Shown: positions 8,498 to 16,860 of the stretch, piece after piece
How positions within the stretch are numbered: position 1 is the first letter of the stretch
How the letters are laid out: every line of letters starts with the position of its first letter
Assembly: GCA_051859045.1 (NCBI GenBank)
Contig: JBHYGK010000059.1
Span: 42,903 to 106,902 of the forward strand
Direction of reading: 5' to 3'
DNA from: JBHYGK01 sp051859045
Lineage (GTDB): Bacteria; Pseudomonadota; Gammaproteobacteria; Xanthomonadales; Xanthomonadaceae
DNA: 64,000 bases
Notes under the pieces: generated by a model
Told to the model about the DNA's origin: nothing
The model's input: the letters and a program-made list of their open reading frames with translations, nothing else
Databases searched by the model: none
Position numbers and translations under genes: made by a program

Positions 8498-9235
8498 TCA
8501 GCCGGCGGCGCGCAGGCCGTCCATGTCGAGCGTCTCGCCGGCGAAGCGGCGCGGCCCGTCCAGCGCGCGCACCACCACGCCCGCCACGTCGGCCGGCGCC
8601 TGCAGCGCGCCGGCCTCGCGCAGGCCGCGGAAGCGCTCCACCAGCGGGAACTCCTCGACGCTGGCGGCGCGGATCCGCGCCTGCATCGCGGTGTCGATGA
8701 CGCCCGGGCTGATCGCCAGCACCTCGGCCGGCGCGGGCTGCCCGGCCTGCTCGGCGGCCAGCACGCGCAGGAAATGCTCCAGCCCCGCCTTCGAGGCGCC
8801 GTACAGGCTCCAGCCCGGGATCGCGCGGGTGGCCGCGCCGCTGCTGATGCCCACCACCTGGCGCCGGCCCGTCCACCCGGCGAGGGCGCCGAGCATCGCG
8901 CGGGTCAGCGCGATCGGCGCGACCAGGTTCAGCGCGAGGTGCGCGGCGATCGCCGCGGCGTCGCCCGCCTCGCCCATCGGATCGAGCGTGGCGGCGTTGT
9001 GCACCAGCACCACCCGCGTGGTCGCCGGCCCGACGCGCGCGGTGAGCGCGTCGGCCAGCGCCTCGCCGGCGCCCTCGGGCCGGGCGAGGTCGAGCGCGAG
9101 GTGCGCGCCCACCGGCGGCGCGCCGCGGCCGACGCCCAGCACGGCGTGGCCGGCCGCGTGCGCGGCCTGCGCCAGCGCGGCGCCGAGGCCGCGCGAGGCG
9201 CCGGTGATGACGTACAGCACGGAGGGGGTGGGCAT
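8498..9235 (-). CDS. Short-chain dehydrogenase/reductase (SDR)
   Basis: A 245-residue classical SDR. The cofactor motif TGASRGLG is at residues 11-18, the NAA stabilising motif near 80, and the catalytic Ser (131 or 132), Tyr145 and Lys149 in SLYGASK. An ISPGVIDTAMQ segment follows, where the substrate lid usually begins. The pattern around VITGASRGLG and ISPGVIDT resembles sepiapterin- or benzil-reductase-like SDRs, but the substrate is not determined. It is cytosolic, with no signal peptide. The promoter region is shared with the divergent RNase gene at 9391. Confidence 0.85.
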   Translation of the reverse strand: MPTPSVLYVITGASRGLGAALAQAAHAAGHAVLGVGRGAPPVGAHLALDLARPEGAGEALADALTARVGPATTRVVLVHNAATLDPMGEAGDAAAIAAHLALNLVAPIALTRAMLGALAGWTGRRQVVGISSGAATRAIPGWSLYGASKAGLEHFLRVLAAEQAGQPAPAEVLAISPGVIDTAMQARIRAASVEEFPLVERFRGLREAGALQAPADVAGVVVRALDGPRRFAGETLDMDGLRAAG

Positions 9236-9390
9236 CGACGGGCGCCTGGCGGGAGACGGGGCGGCGACGATGCGATGCGCGACGCGCCCGGCGCAAGCGC
9301 GGCCCGCGCTGTCCATGGATCCGGGGCCGGATTGCATGCGGCGCGGCCCGGTGCAAGGCTGGCCGCCACCACGCACGCCTTGCCCACGCC

Positions 9391-9849
9391 ATGACCCCAC
9401 GTTCCCCGTCCACCCGCAGGCCACGCCGCCTGTGGGGCTTCGCGCTGATGCTGGTCGGCGCGGTCGTGCTGCAGGCCGCGCTGCTGCGCGCGCCGTCGGC
9501 GCCGCCCGCGCCCGGGTCGACGCCCGCCGCCGCCGAGGCGCCGGCCCCGGCCGGCGCCCTGCCCGCGTTCCTGCCGGGCGAGGCGCGCGCCACCATCGCG
9601 CTCATCCAGCGCGGCGGCCCCTTCCCGCATCCGCAGGACGGCCAGGTGTTCGGCAACCGCGAGCGCCTGCTGCCGGCGCGCGAGCGCGGCTGGTACCGCG
9701 AGTACACCGTCGCCACGCCCGGCCTCGGGCACCGCGGTGCCCGGCGCATCGTCACCGGCGGCCGGCCGCCGGCCGAGTGGTGGTACACCGACGACCACTA
9801 CGCGAGCTTCCGCGCCTTCGACGCGCCGGCGGCGGGGGGCGGCCGATGA
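9391..9849 (+). CDS. Secreted guanyl-specific ribonuclease (N1/T1, barnase-like)
   Basis: A 152-residue protein with an N-terminal membrane segment (residues 14-33) that is a signal peptide or anchor, a proline/alanine-rich linker, then a microbial RNase domain from about residue 60 to 145. The catalytic triad of the family is visible as Glu104 (WYREYTV), Arg119 (ARRIV) and His136 (TDDHYASF). The Glu-to-Arg spacing matches RNase Sa. Such enzymes cut single-stranded RNA after G and are toxic inside the cell. The stop overlaps the start of a barstar-like gene by 4 bases, as expected for a self-protecting enzyme/inhibitor pair. Confidence 0.9.
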   Translation: MTPRSPSTRRPRRLWGFALMLVGAVVLQAALLRAPSAPPAPGSTPAAAEAPAPAGALPAFLPGEARATIALIQRGGPFPHPQDGQVFGNRERLLPARERGWYREYTVATPGLGHRGARRIVTGGRPPAEWWYTDDHYASFRAFDAPAAGGGR

Positions 9850-10277
9850 GCAGCCTCGAGCAGATGCTGCGCGACCCCGGCTCGGCCGGCGTGCTCGCCC
9901 TCGCCCCCGTCGAACTGCGGATGATCGACGAGGCCGTCGCCGACGCCGGCCTGCAGCTGATCCGCGTGAGCCTGGCCGACTGCCGCGACAAGGCCGCGGC
10001 GCTGGAGCGCATCGGCCTCGCGCTGGCCGCGCCCGGTGGCCCCGCGCGCAACTACGACGCGCTCGCCGACCAGCTGCGCGACCTCGGCTGGCGCCCTTCC
10101 GGCGGCCACGTGCTGCAGTTCGACGACGCCGACGCCCTGCGCGCGGTCGCGCCGCAGGTGTTCGACGCGCTCGCCGACATCCTCGCCGAGGCCGCCCGCG
10201 CCTGGGCCGACCGCGACCTCCCCTTCTGGGCCTTCTTCGCCCTCGAAGCCGCCGACGACACCGACGACGCCGCATGA
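9846..10277 (+). CDS. Barstar family ribonuclease inhibitor
   Basis: A 143-residue cytosolic acidic protein of the barstar fold, which inhibits guanyl-specific RNases by covering the active site with an acidic helix. The ISCRVSLADCRDK-like segment (here IRVSLADCRDKAAALERIG) and the motif NYDALADQLRDLGW are family hallmarks. The ATG overlaps the RNase stop codon (ATGA), so the two are translationally coupled and RNase synthesis is tied to inhibitor synthesis. It is longer than barstar itself (about 90 residues), with extra N- and C-terminal segments. It probably keeps unsecreted RNase inactive. Confidence 0.88.
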   Translation: MSSLEQMLRDPGSAGVLALAPVELRMIDEAVADAGLQLIRVSLADCRDKAAALERIGLALAAPGGPARNYDALADQLRDLGWRPSGGHVLQFDDADALRAVAPQVFDALADILAEAARAWADRDLPFWAFFALEAADDTDDAA

Positions 10278-11419
10278 GCATGACGCCCGACACCCCGCCC
10301 CCGCCGCCGGTCCCGCGCTCCTGGACCGCCTACCTCAGCGCCGCGCTCGGCCTGCTCGCCCTGCTCGGCGTGGCCTGCTTCCACTTCCCCGACCTGCTCA
10401 CCAGCCGCGACTTCCGCGCGGTGTACTCCGAGCAGTTCGCGCGCCAGCTGCTGCTGGCCGGGATCGTCGCGGCCTTCGTGCTGGGCACGCTGGCGATCCT
10501 GCGCGGCCGCCAGCGCCGGGTGGCGATGCTGGGCGTGGGCAGCGCGGCGCTGGCGGTGCTCGCGGGCGGCGCGACGGTGCACTTCGACCCGATCGAGCAG
10601 ACCGCGTTCTCGCTGGGCCTGGACTGGTTCGTGATCGCGCTGTTCTTCTCGGCGCTGGTGTTCATCCCGATCGAGAAGCTGATGGCGGTGCGCCCGCTGT
10701 CGCCGCTGCGCCCGGAATGGCGCACCGACCTGGCCTACTTCTTCCTCAGCCACGTGCTGGTGCAGTTCCTGCTGATCGCGGTCACCGCCAGCACGTCCAC
10801 CGTGGCCGCGTTCGCGGCCTTCCCGGCGCTCAAGGCCCTGATCCAGTCGCTGCCCGTGTGGGCGCAGTTCCTGCTGGCGGTGTTCGTGGCCGACGTGTTC
10901 CAGGCCGGGTTGCACCGGGCCTACCACAACCTCCCGTTCCTCTGGCGCTTCCACGCCGTGCACCACTCCAGCCGGCACATGGACTGGCTGGCCGGCTCGC
11001 GCATCCACCTCGTCGAGATCCTGCTCACCCGCTCGGCCGTGCTGCTGCCGCTGGTGGTGCTGGGCTTCGGCGCCGAGGCGGTGAACGCGTACGTGGTGCT
11101 GGTCGGCGTGCAGGCGGTGCTGGCGCACGCGAACCTGCGGCTGGACGTCGGCTGGCTGGAGTACGTGCTGGTGACCCCGCGCTACCACCACTGGCACCAC
11201 GCGCGGCACCCGGACTACGTCGACGTGAACTACGCCATCCACCTGCCGCTGGTGGACATGCTGATGGGCACCTTCAAGCGCCCGCCCCCGGGCACCTGGC
11301 CGGAGGAGTACGGCGTGCTGAAGCTCGAGACCGTGCCGCGCGGCGTGCTCGCCCAGACCCTGATGCCGCTGGGGCCCAAGCGCACCTACGCCGACTACGT
11401 GGGCCGCGATCCGTCCTGA
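10274..11419 (+). CDS. Sterol desaturase / fatty acid hydroxylase family membrane protein
   Basis: A 381-residue polytopic membrane protein with at least six hydrophobic segments. The histidine clusters of the di-iron hydroxylase superfamily are present: HRAYH, HAVHHSSRHMD and a C-terminal HHWHHARH. These ligands bind a non-haem di-iron centre that hydroxylates or desaturates lipid-like substrates with O2; the real substrate is unknown. The start ATG overlaps the barstar stop by 4 bases, forming a three-gene operon with the RNase pair. The 3' end overlaps the convergent DCC gene by 25 bases. Confidence 0.88.
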   Translation: MSMTPDTPPPPPVPRSWTAYLSAALGLLALLGVACFHFPDLLTSRDFRAVYSEQFARQLLLAGIVAAFVLGTLAILRGRQRRVAMLGVGSAALAVLAGGATVHFDPIEQTAFSLGLDWFVIALFFSALVFIPIEKLMAVRPLSPLRPEWRTDLAYFFLSHVLVQFLLIAVTASTSTVAAFAAFPALKALIQSLPVWAQFLLAVFVADVFQAGLHRAYHNLPFLWRFHAVHHSSRHMDWLAGSRIHLVEILLTRSAVLLPLVVLGFGAEAVNAYVVLVGVQAVLAHANLRLDVGWLEYVLVTPRYHHWHHARHPDYVDVNYAIHLPLVDMLMGTFKRPPPGTWPEEYGVLKLETVPRGVLAQTLMPLGPKRTYADYVGRDPS

Positions 11420-11874
11420 GGCGCCGGGCAGGCGCCCGCGGCGCAGGCCGCGGCGCGCGCGCGGGCCCGCCGGGCCTCGATCGCCAGGCGCCAGGCCAGC
11501 AGCCGGTGCAGGCCCAGGCGCACCAGCCAGGGCCGCGCCCGGACCACCCACGGATACGCCCGCGCCATCAGGCCGCCGAGCCGGCGCGAGGCCAGCATGC
11601 GCGCGGTGCGCGCGAAGCCGGCATCGGCGTACAGCGCCGCGAACGCCGGCACGCCGATGTGCCACGCCCCGGCGGCATCGCGGACGTGCAGCTCGGCCAG
11701 CATCGCCTCGCGCCCGAAGCCCGGCGGCGGCGCGACGGCGGGCGAGGCGATGTCGACCAGCCGCCAGCGTCCCGGCGGCACGGCGGCGGCGAGGCCCTCG
11801 ACCTCGGCCCGGCACAGCGGGCAGGCGCCGTCATGGAAGATCTCCAGCACCGGGGCGTCGGCGGGCTCATCCAT
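11395..11874 (-). CDS. DCC family thiol-disulfide oxidoreductase-like protein (DUF393)
   Basis: A 159-residue DUF393/DCC protein. The defining motif FHDGACPLC is at about residues 13-21, with a CxxC-type pair, followed by the family pattern of an aromatic-rich middle (GVPAFAALYADAGFARTARML) and a basic helical tail. The family is thought to have a thioredoxin-like fold; the role is unproven. Its start overlaps the GbsR-type regulator stop by 8 bases, so regulator and DCC protein are one operon. A second, shorter family member lies at 35798. Confidence 0.82.
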   Translation of the reverse strand: MDEPADAPVLEIFHDGACPLCRAEVEGLAAAVPPGRWRLVDIASPAVAPPPGFGREAMLAELHVRDAAGAWHIGVPAFAALYADAGFARTARMLASRRLGGLMARAYPWVVRARPWLVRLGLHRLLAWRLAIEARRARARAAACAAGACPAPQDGSRPT

Positions 11875-12469
11875 GGCGCAGCAGGGCCTGGATGCGCCCG
11901 CCGAGGCGCAGGATCGTGGTCAGGGTCTCGGGCGAGAGCCGCAGCATCTCGTCGCCCCAGGCGCCCAGCGCCTGCATCAGCTGCAGGGTCTCGCGGATGC
12001 GCTGCACCCGCTCCGGCGGCTCGTCGGCCAGCGCGGGGTCGGCCAGGCAGGCCTCGAGCACCGCGAGGGTGGGGTCGAACTCGCGCGCCTTGCGCTCGCG
12101 CACCACGGTGCGGAACAGGGTCCAGACGTCGGTGCTGGTGGAGAAGTGGTCGCGGCGCTCGCCCAGCAGGTGCACCAGCGCCACCAGCTTGAGGTTGAGC
12201 AGCTCGCGCAGGCTGGTGCTGACGTTGCTGCGCGCCACCCGCAGGTGCTGGGCGATCTCCTCCGCGTGCATCGGCCGGCCCGCGAGGAACAGCAGCGCGT
12301 GCACCTGGGCGACGGTGCGGTTGACGCCCCAGCGCGCGCCCATCTCGCCCCAGTGGGCGACGAAGCGGCGGCTGACGTCGCTCATCAGCTCGGGCGCGTC
12401 GTGGACCGGCGACAGGGCGCCGGGATCCGCGAGGTCGGCGGCGGTCAGCGGTGGGGGCGAGGCGGCCAT
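11867..12469 (-). CDS. GbsR/MarR family transcriptional regulator
   Basis: A 200-residue winged-helix protein. The central part (residues 45-110: NRTVAQVHALLFLAGRPM, HAEEIAQHLRVARSNVSTSLREL) is the GbsR-type HTH with a following wing, and the C-terminal third is a helical dimerisation region. GbsR relatives are mostly repressors. It is divergent from the oxidoreductase gene at 12567, and the 97-base gap holds a near-perfect palindrome (12527-12546) that is the natural candidate operator. Autoregulation plus control of the divergent gene is inferred from this arrangement. Confidence 0.85.
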   Translation of the reverse strand: MAASPPPLTAADLADPGALSPVHDAPELMSDVSRRFVAHWGEMGARWGVNRTVAQVHALLFLAGRPMHAEEIAQHLRVARSNVSTSLRELLNLKLVALVHLLGERRDHFSTSTDVWTLFRTVVRERKAREFDPTLAVLEACLADPALADEPPERVQRIRETLQLMQALGAWGDEMLRLSPETLTTILRLGGRIQALLRHG

Positions 12470-12526
12470 GCGGGGACTCCGGCAGATGCGGCGGGGGACT
12501 GGCGTGGAGTGTCCGCTTGGTCATAC

Positions 12527-12546
12527 ATTTCTGTCAAGACAGAAAT
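12527..12546. promoter_or_regulatory. Palindromic operator candidate between gbsR-type regulator and oxidoreductase
   Basis: Two 9-bp arms, ATTTCTGTC and GACAGAAAT, are separated by AA: a perfect inverted repeat apart from the centre. A further half-site-like GACAGGACAG follows at about 12551-12560. On the minus strand TTGACA lies inside it (12532-12537), matching a consensus -35 box for the regulator gene. Its A/T-rich arms stand out in this GC-rich DNA. Binding by the adjacent GbsR-type protein is inferred from position. Confidence 0.7.
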
Positions 12547-12566
12547 CACTGACAGGACAGACCGCC

Positions 12567-13595
12567 ATGACCCGCCCGCATCCGCCGTTCGCTCCGACCG
12601 CGACTGATCCCCACGAGACGGCCCCGACCGAGACGGCGCCGGGCCGGGCTGCCCCCGCCCGGGTGCTGGTGCTGGGCGCCACCGGCTTCATCGGTCGGCA
12701 TGCGGCGCTGGCGCTGCACGAGGCCGGCTGCGCGCTGGTGCTGGCCGGGCGCCACCCAGACCGCGCCGATCCGCGCCTGCCGGCGGCGCTGGCCGGCTGG
12801 CCGCGCCGCCGCGCGCGCTTCGAGGACCTCGCCGAGCCGGCCGCCTGGGCCCCGCTGCTCGACGGCGTGGACGCCGTGCTGAACTGCGTCGGCATCCTCC
12901 GCCCGGTCGGCCGGGCCCGCTACGACCGCGTCCACCACGCCGCCCCCGCCGCCCTCGCGCAGGCCTGCGCGGCGCGGGGCCTGCGCCTGGTCCACGTCTC
13001 GGCGCTGGGCCTGCGCCCGGACGCGCGCAGCGGCTTCCTGCGCAGCAAGTGGGCCGGCGAGCAGGCGATCCGCGCGGCCGGCGGCGACTGGCACCTCGTG
13101 CGGCCGTCGCTGCTCGACGGGCCGGGCGGCTTCGGCGCGCGCTGGGTCCGCCGCGTCGCGCAGTGGCCGCTGGCGCTGCTGCCGGCGGACGCGACCGGGC
13201 GGATCGCGCCGCTGGACGTGCGCGACCTCGGCGCCGCGCTGGCGCGCCTGGTGCGCGAAGGCCACGCGCGCCGCGAGCACGAGCTCGGCGGCGAGGACGC
13301 CCGCACGATGCGCGAGCACCTCGCGCTGATGCGCGACCCCGCGCGCGGCCCCGCGCCGCCGGCGCTGCGCCTGCCCGGCGTGCTCGCCCGGCTCGGGGCG
13401 CACGCCTGCGACGCGCTCCACCTCACGCCCTACTCCTTCGGCCACTGGGAGCTGCTGCTGCGCGACAACCTGCCCGCGCGCAACGCGCTGCCCGAGCTGC
13501 TCGGCCGCGCCCCGCGCCGGGTCGCCGCGGGCCCGCGGGCCGCGGCGCCCGGCCCCGCCGCGGCCGCGCCGGCGCGCGCGCGGGGGATCGCGTAA
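12567..13595 (+). CDS. NAD(P)H-binding atypical SDR (NDUFA9-like) oxidoreductase
   Basis: A 342-residue protein with a 30-residue disordered N-terminus, then a Rossmann motif VLGATGFIGRH (about residues 36-46). It has the pattern of complex-I NDUFA9-like atypical SDRs: LNCVGILRP, RLVHVSALG and a YxxxK position changed to FLRSKWAGE, the form usual in this group. The C-terminal domain (TPYSFGHWELLLRDN) is also characteristic. It probably binds NAD(P)H; catalysis is uncertain. Its promoter region carries the palindrome at 12527-12546, so control by the divergent GbsR-type protein is likely. Confidence 0.82.
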   Translation: MTRPHPPFAPTATDPHETAPTETAPGRAAPARVLVLGATGFIGRHAALALHEAGCALVLAGRHPDRADPRLPAALAGWPRRRARFEDLAEPAAWAPLLDGVDAVLNCVGILRPVGRARYDRVHHAAPAALAQACAARGLRLVHVSALGLRPDARSGFLRSKWAGEQAIRAAGGDWHLVRPSLLDGPGGFGARWVRRVAQWPLALLPADATGRIAPLDVRDLGAALARLVREGHARREHELGGEDARTMREHLALMRDPARGPAPPALRLPGVLARLGAHACDALHLTPYSFGHWELLLRDNLPARNALPELLGRAPRRVAAGPRAAAPGPAAAAPARARGIA

Positions 13596-13622
13596 GCTGG
13601 ACGCCCACCTGCAGGAGGCCCC

Positions 13623-13775
13623 ATGGCCAAGCCCAACTACTCGTTCGAGAAGCGCCAGCGCGAGATCGCCAAGAAGAAGAAGCAGGACGAGAAGCTCGCG
13701 AAGAAGCAGCGCGAGAAGGCGGGCGGCGAGTCGCCGGCCGAGGCCGAGGCGTCCCCGCCGCCGGCGCAGGACTGA
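13623..13775 (+). CDS. Small conserved basic protein (50 aa)
   Basis: A 50-residue, strongly charged protein beginning MAKPNYSFEKRQREIAKKKKQ, with a lysine-rich helix and an acidic Ala/Pro tail. An AGGAGG Shine-Dalgarno sequence sits 5-6 bases before the ATG, better than most in this window. I know similar short proteins with this N-terminus from many Gammaproteobacteria, always without an assigned function. It is followed closely by a hairpin (13808-13827). Confidence 0.75.
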   Translation: MAKPNYSFEKRQREIAKKKKQDEKLAKKQREKAGGESPAEAEASPPPAQD

Positions 13776-13807
13776 CGCGAGCGCGTCGACGATCGCCCCA
13801 ACGCACA

Positions 13808-13827
13808 CGGCCCGCGCAAGCGGGCCG
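13808..13827 (+). terminator. Terminator-like hairpin after the 50-residue protein gene
   Basis: 8-bp perfect arms around a GCAA tetraloop lie 33 bases after the stop codon at 13775. The stable tetraloop supports a real RNA hairpin; there is no T-run. Confidence 0.5.
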
Positions 13828-13862
13828 CGTCATGTCGGGGGGGCGGGCCACCGCCGGTGGCG

Positions 13863-14159
13863 TCAGGCGCGGCGGTCGAACAGGCTGCCGATCATCGCGT
13901 TGTCGGCCTTCACCACGGCCACGCCGGCCTTGAAGGCGTACACCGCGGCGCGCTGCTCGACGGCCTCGGCCACCAGCGAGACGCCCTGGCCGGTGTCGCG
14001 GATGCTGCTGCTCACGCCGCCGCCCTGGCGGGTGGAGAGCTCGACGCGCTGGGCGGTGAAGCCCTCGGTGGCGACGTTGGCCACGTTGTTCGCGCTCACC
14101 GCCACGCGGGTGCGGGCGGCGTCGAGGCCGGAGAGGGCGGTGGCGGAGATCGAGGTCAT
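13863..14159 (-). CDS. Orphan short flagellar rod-like protein
   Basis: A 98-residue protein whose first 40 residues (SATALSGLDAARTRVAVSANNVANVATEGF) match the N-terminal rod/hook domain of FlgB, FlgC, FlgE and similar axial proteins, including the ANNVANVATEG motif. The remainder ends with a second amphipathic helix (AFKAGVAVVKADNAMIGSLFD), like the C-terminal D0 helix. No other flagellar genes are nearby. Similar 90-100 residue orphans are often annotated as flagellar basal-body proteins in pseudomonads and xanthomonads; their role is unclear. Confidence 0.78.
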   Translation of the reverse strand: MTSISATALSGLDAARTRVAVSANNVANVATEGFTAQRVELSTRQGGGVSSSIRDTGQGVSLVAEAVEQRAAVYAFKAGVAVVKADNAMIGSLFDRRA

Positions 14160-14342
14160 CGCGTGGGATATCGGCGCCACGCGCCCGCGCTTGAGACCGT
14201 TGGTCGGCCCACGGCGCGCGCGGCCCGGGAGCCCCGCGCGGCGCGTGGAGCCCAAGCTCCGCGGCATCCGGCTACAATGCGCGCCCAGCGGCGCAGCCCG
14301 CTCCCCGGCGGCCCGCCCGCCCACTCCAAGAAGAAGGCCGCC

Positions 14343-16253
14343 ATGAGCGCCGAGACCCCGACCCCGATCGACGCCGACGAGGCGTCCCCGTTCCTGTTCA
14401 CCGACCTCGCCCTGCCCGACACGCTGCTGCGTGCGCTGGCGGACGTCGGCTACGAGGCCCCCTCGCCCATCCAGGCCGCCACCATCCCGCCGCTGCTCGC
14501 CGGCCGCGACGTGCTCGGCCAGGCCCAGACCGGCACCGGCAAGACCGCGGCGTTCGCGCTGCCCGTGCTGGCCCAGATCGATCCCAACGCCCGCAAGCCG
14601 CAGGCGCTGGTGCTGGCGCCGACCCGCGAGCTGGCCATCCAGGTCGCCGAGGCCTTCCAGCGCTACGCCGTGCACATGCCGGGCTTCCACGTGCTGCCGA
14701 TCTACGGCGGCCAGGGCTACGCCCCGCAGCTCTCCGCGCTCAAGCGCGGCGTGCAGGTCGTGGTCGGCACCCCCGGCCGCGTCATCGACCACCTCGAGCG
14801 CGGCTCGCTCGACCTCTCCGAGCTGCGCTGCCTGGTGCTCGACGAGGCCGACGAGATGCTGCGCATGGGCTTCATCGACGACGTCGAGACCGTGCTCAAG
14901 AAGACCCCGCCGCAGCGCCAGGTGGCGCTGTTCTCGGCGACGATGCCGCCGCCGATCCGGCGCATCGCCCAGACCTACCTCAAGGATCCGATCGAGATCG
15001 CGATCAAGGCCAAGACCACCACCGCGGCCAACATCCGGCAGCGCTGCTGGATGGTCAGCGGCGTGCACAAGCTCGACGCCCTCACCCGCATCCTCGAGGC
15101 CGAGACCTACGACGCGATGATCGTCTTCACCCGCACCAAGCTCACCGCGCAGGAGCTCAGCGAGAAGCTGCTGGCGCGCGGGCTGGCCGCGGCGGCGATC
15201 CACGGCGACGTGCCGCAGGACCAGCGCGTGCGCGCGATCCAGCGCCTGAAGGACGGCCAGATCGACATCCTCGTGGCCACCGACGTCGCCGCCCGCGGCC
15301 TCGACGTCGAGCGCATCAGCCACGTGCTGAACTACGACATCCCCACCGACATCGAGAGCTACGTCCACCGCATCGGCCGCACCGGCCGCGCGGGCCGCAG
15401 CGGCGAGGCGATCCTGTTCCTGACCCCGCGCGAGCGCGGCATGCTGCGCGCGATCGAGCGCGCCACCCGCCAGCCGATCGAGCCGATGGAGCTGCCCAGC
15501 GTGGCCGCGGTCAACGAGCAGCGCGTGGCGAAGTTCATGAGCCGCATCACCGGCGCGCTCGAGAGCCCGGAGCTGGGCTTCTTCCGCGACCTGGTGGAGC
15601 GCTACGAGCGCGAGCACAACGTGCCGGCGGTCGAGATCGCCGCCGCGCTGGGCAAGCTCGCCCAGGGCGACACCCCGCTGCTGCTGCCGCCGAAGGCCGA
15701 GCGCCCGTCGCACCCCGAGCACGGCTTCGACGCCCGCCACGCGCCGGGCGCCGAGCGCGCCCCGCGCCCGGCCCGCCCCTACAACGCGGCCGAGGCGGCG
15801 TTCGGCGGCGGCGACGGGGACGGTGCGCGCGGCGCGCCGATGGCCACCGACGCCGGCATGCGCACCTTCCGCATCGAGGTCGGCCACCGCCACCGCGTGC
15901 AGCCGGGCAACATCGTCGGCGCGATCACCAACGAGGCCGGCCTGGCCAGCAAGCAGATCGGCCGCATCGACATCGGCGAGTCCCACACCCTGGTCGGCCT
16001 GCCCGACGACCTGCCGGGCGAGCTGCTCGAGCACCTCTCGCGCGTGCGCGTCGGCGGCCAGCCGCTGCGCATCCGCCCGGCCACCGACGCCGACGCGATC
16101 CAGAAGTCCGCCGGCGGCTTCCGCAAGGACGGCCCGCCGCGCAAGCCCTTCGGCGCGAAGTACGGCGACCGCCCGCAGCGCAGCGGCCCGGGCGCGGGCC
16201 CGGGCGGCCCCGGCGGCCCGCGCAAGCCCTACGGCCCGAAGCGCGAGGGCTGA
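14343..16253 (+). CDS. DEAD-box ATP-dependent RNA helicase (CsdA/DeaD-like)
   Basis: A 636-residue DEAD-box helicase. The Q-motif region (PSPIQAATIPPLL), motif I AQTGTGKT, PTRELA, VGTPGRV, DEAD, SAT, ATDVAARGLD and HRIGRTGRAG are all in order within residues 20-380. A helical region follows, then a DbpA/CsdA-type RNA-binding domain (about 500-580: RIEVGHRHRVQPGNIVGAI, IGRIDIGESHTLVGLP) and a Gly/Pro/Lys-rich tail (PGGPGGPRKPYGPKREG). This architecture fits DeaD/CsdA, which works in cold-shock RNA unwinding and 50S assembly in E. coli. It is the second helicase with this type of C-terminal domain in the window. Confidence 0.9.
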   Translation: MSAETPTPIDADEASPFLFTDLALPDTLLRALADVGYEAPSPIQAATIPPLLAGRDVLGQAQTGTGKTAAFALPVLAQIDPNARKPQALVLAPTRELAIQVAEAFQRYAVHMPGFHVLPIYGGQGYAPQLSALKRGVQVVVGTPGRVIDHLERGSLDLSELRCLVLDEADEMLRMGFIDDVETVLKKTPPQRQVALFSATMPPPIRRIAQTYLKDPIEIAIKAKTTTAANIRQRCWMVSGVHKLDALTRILEAETYDAMIVFTRTKLTAQELSEKLLARGLAAAAIHGDVPQDQRVRAIQRLKDGQIDILVATDVAARGLDVERISHVLNYDIPTDIESYVHRIGRTGRAGRSGEAILFLTPRERGMLRAIERATRQPIEPMELPSVAAVNEQRVAKFMSRITGALESPELGFFRDLVERYEREHNVPAVEIAAALGKLAQGDTPLLLPPKAERPSHPEHGFDARHAPGAERAPRPARPYNAAEAAFGGGDGDGARGAPMATDAGMRTFRIEVGHRHRVQPGNIVGAITNEAGLASKQIGRIDIGESHTLVGLPDDLPGELLEHLSRVRVGGQPLRIRPATDADAIQKSAGGFRKDGPPRKPFGAKYGDRPQRSGPGAGPGGPGGPRKPYGPKREG

Positions 16254-16259
16254 TCGCCG

Positions 16260-16811
16260 ATGGCCGCGAACGCCAAGGTGCACCGCGCCGAGCTCTCGAT
16301 CAGCGACATGGACCGGCACTACTACGCCAGCCATGCGCTGACCCTGGCCCAGCAGCCCTCCGAGACCGAGGAGCGGCTGATGGTGCGGCTGCTGGGCTTC
16401 GCGGTCTTCGCCGACGAGCGCCTGGCCTTCGGCCGCGGCAGCGTCGCCGACGAGGCCGACCTGTGGCTGCGCGACGACGTGGGCGACATCCAGCGCTGGA
16501 TCGAGGTCGGGCTGCCCGACCCGGCCCGCGTCAAGAAGGCCTCCGGCCGCTCGCGCGAAGTCATCGTGCTGACCTACGGCGGCCGCGCGGCGGACCTGTG
16601 GTGGGACAAGCACGCCAGCGAGATCCAGAAGATCCGGCGCGTGCGCGTGCTCGACGTGCCCGCCGCGATCAGCGAGCAGCTCGCCACCCTGCCCGGCCGC
16701 TCGATGCGGCTGCAGGTGCTGGTGCAGGACGGCGTGCTGCAGCTGCTCGACGAGGCCGGCGGCAGCCTCGACATCGTGCTGGTCGAGCGGCTGGCGCTGA
16801 CCGCGGGCTGA
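16260..16811 (+). CDS. yaeQ: YaeQ family protein
   Basis: A 183-residue YaeQ-family protein, matching the family length. The N-terminal ELSISDMDRHYYASHALTLA, the central EADLWLRDDVGDIQRWIEVGLPD and the KIRRVRVLDVP region are typical. The fold is related to PD-(D/E)XK nucleases, with acidic residues in the RWIEVG strand. E. coli YaeQ was linked to compensating loss of RfaH, and no enzymatic role is settled. It starts 7 bases after the helicase stop and is probably in one transcript with it. Confidence 0.88.
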   Translation: MAANAKVHRAELSISDMDRHYYASHALTLAQQPSETEERLMVRLLGFAVFADERLAFGRGSVADEADLWLRDDVGDIQRWIEVGLPDPARVKKASGRSREVIVLTYGGRAADLWWDKHASEIQKIRRVRVLDVPAAISEQLATLPGRSMRLQVLVQDGVLQLLDEAGGSLDIVLVERLALTAG

Positions 16812-16860
16812 GGCCCGCGCCCCGCCCGCCCGCGCCGGCCCCCACGCCACCCCGACGCCC

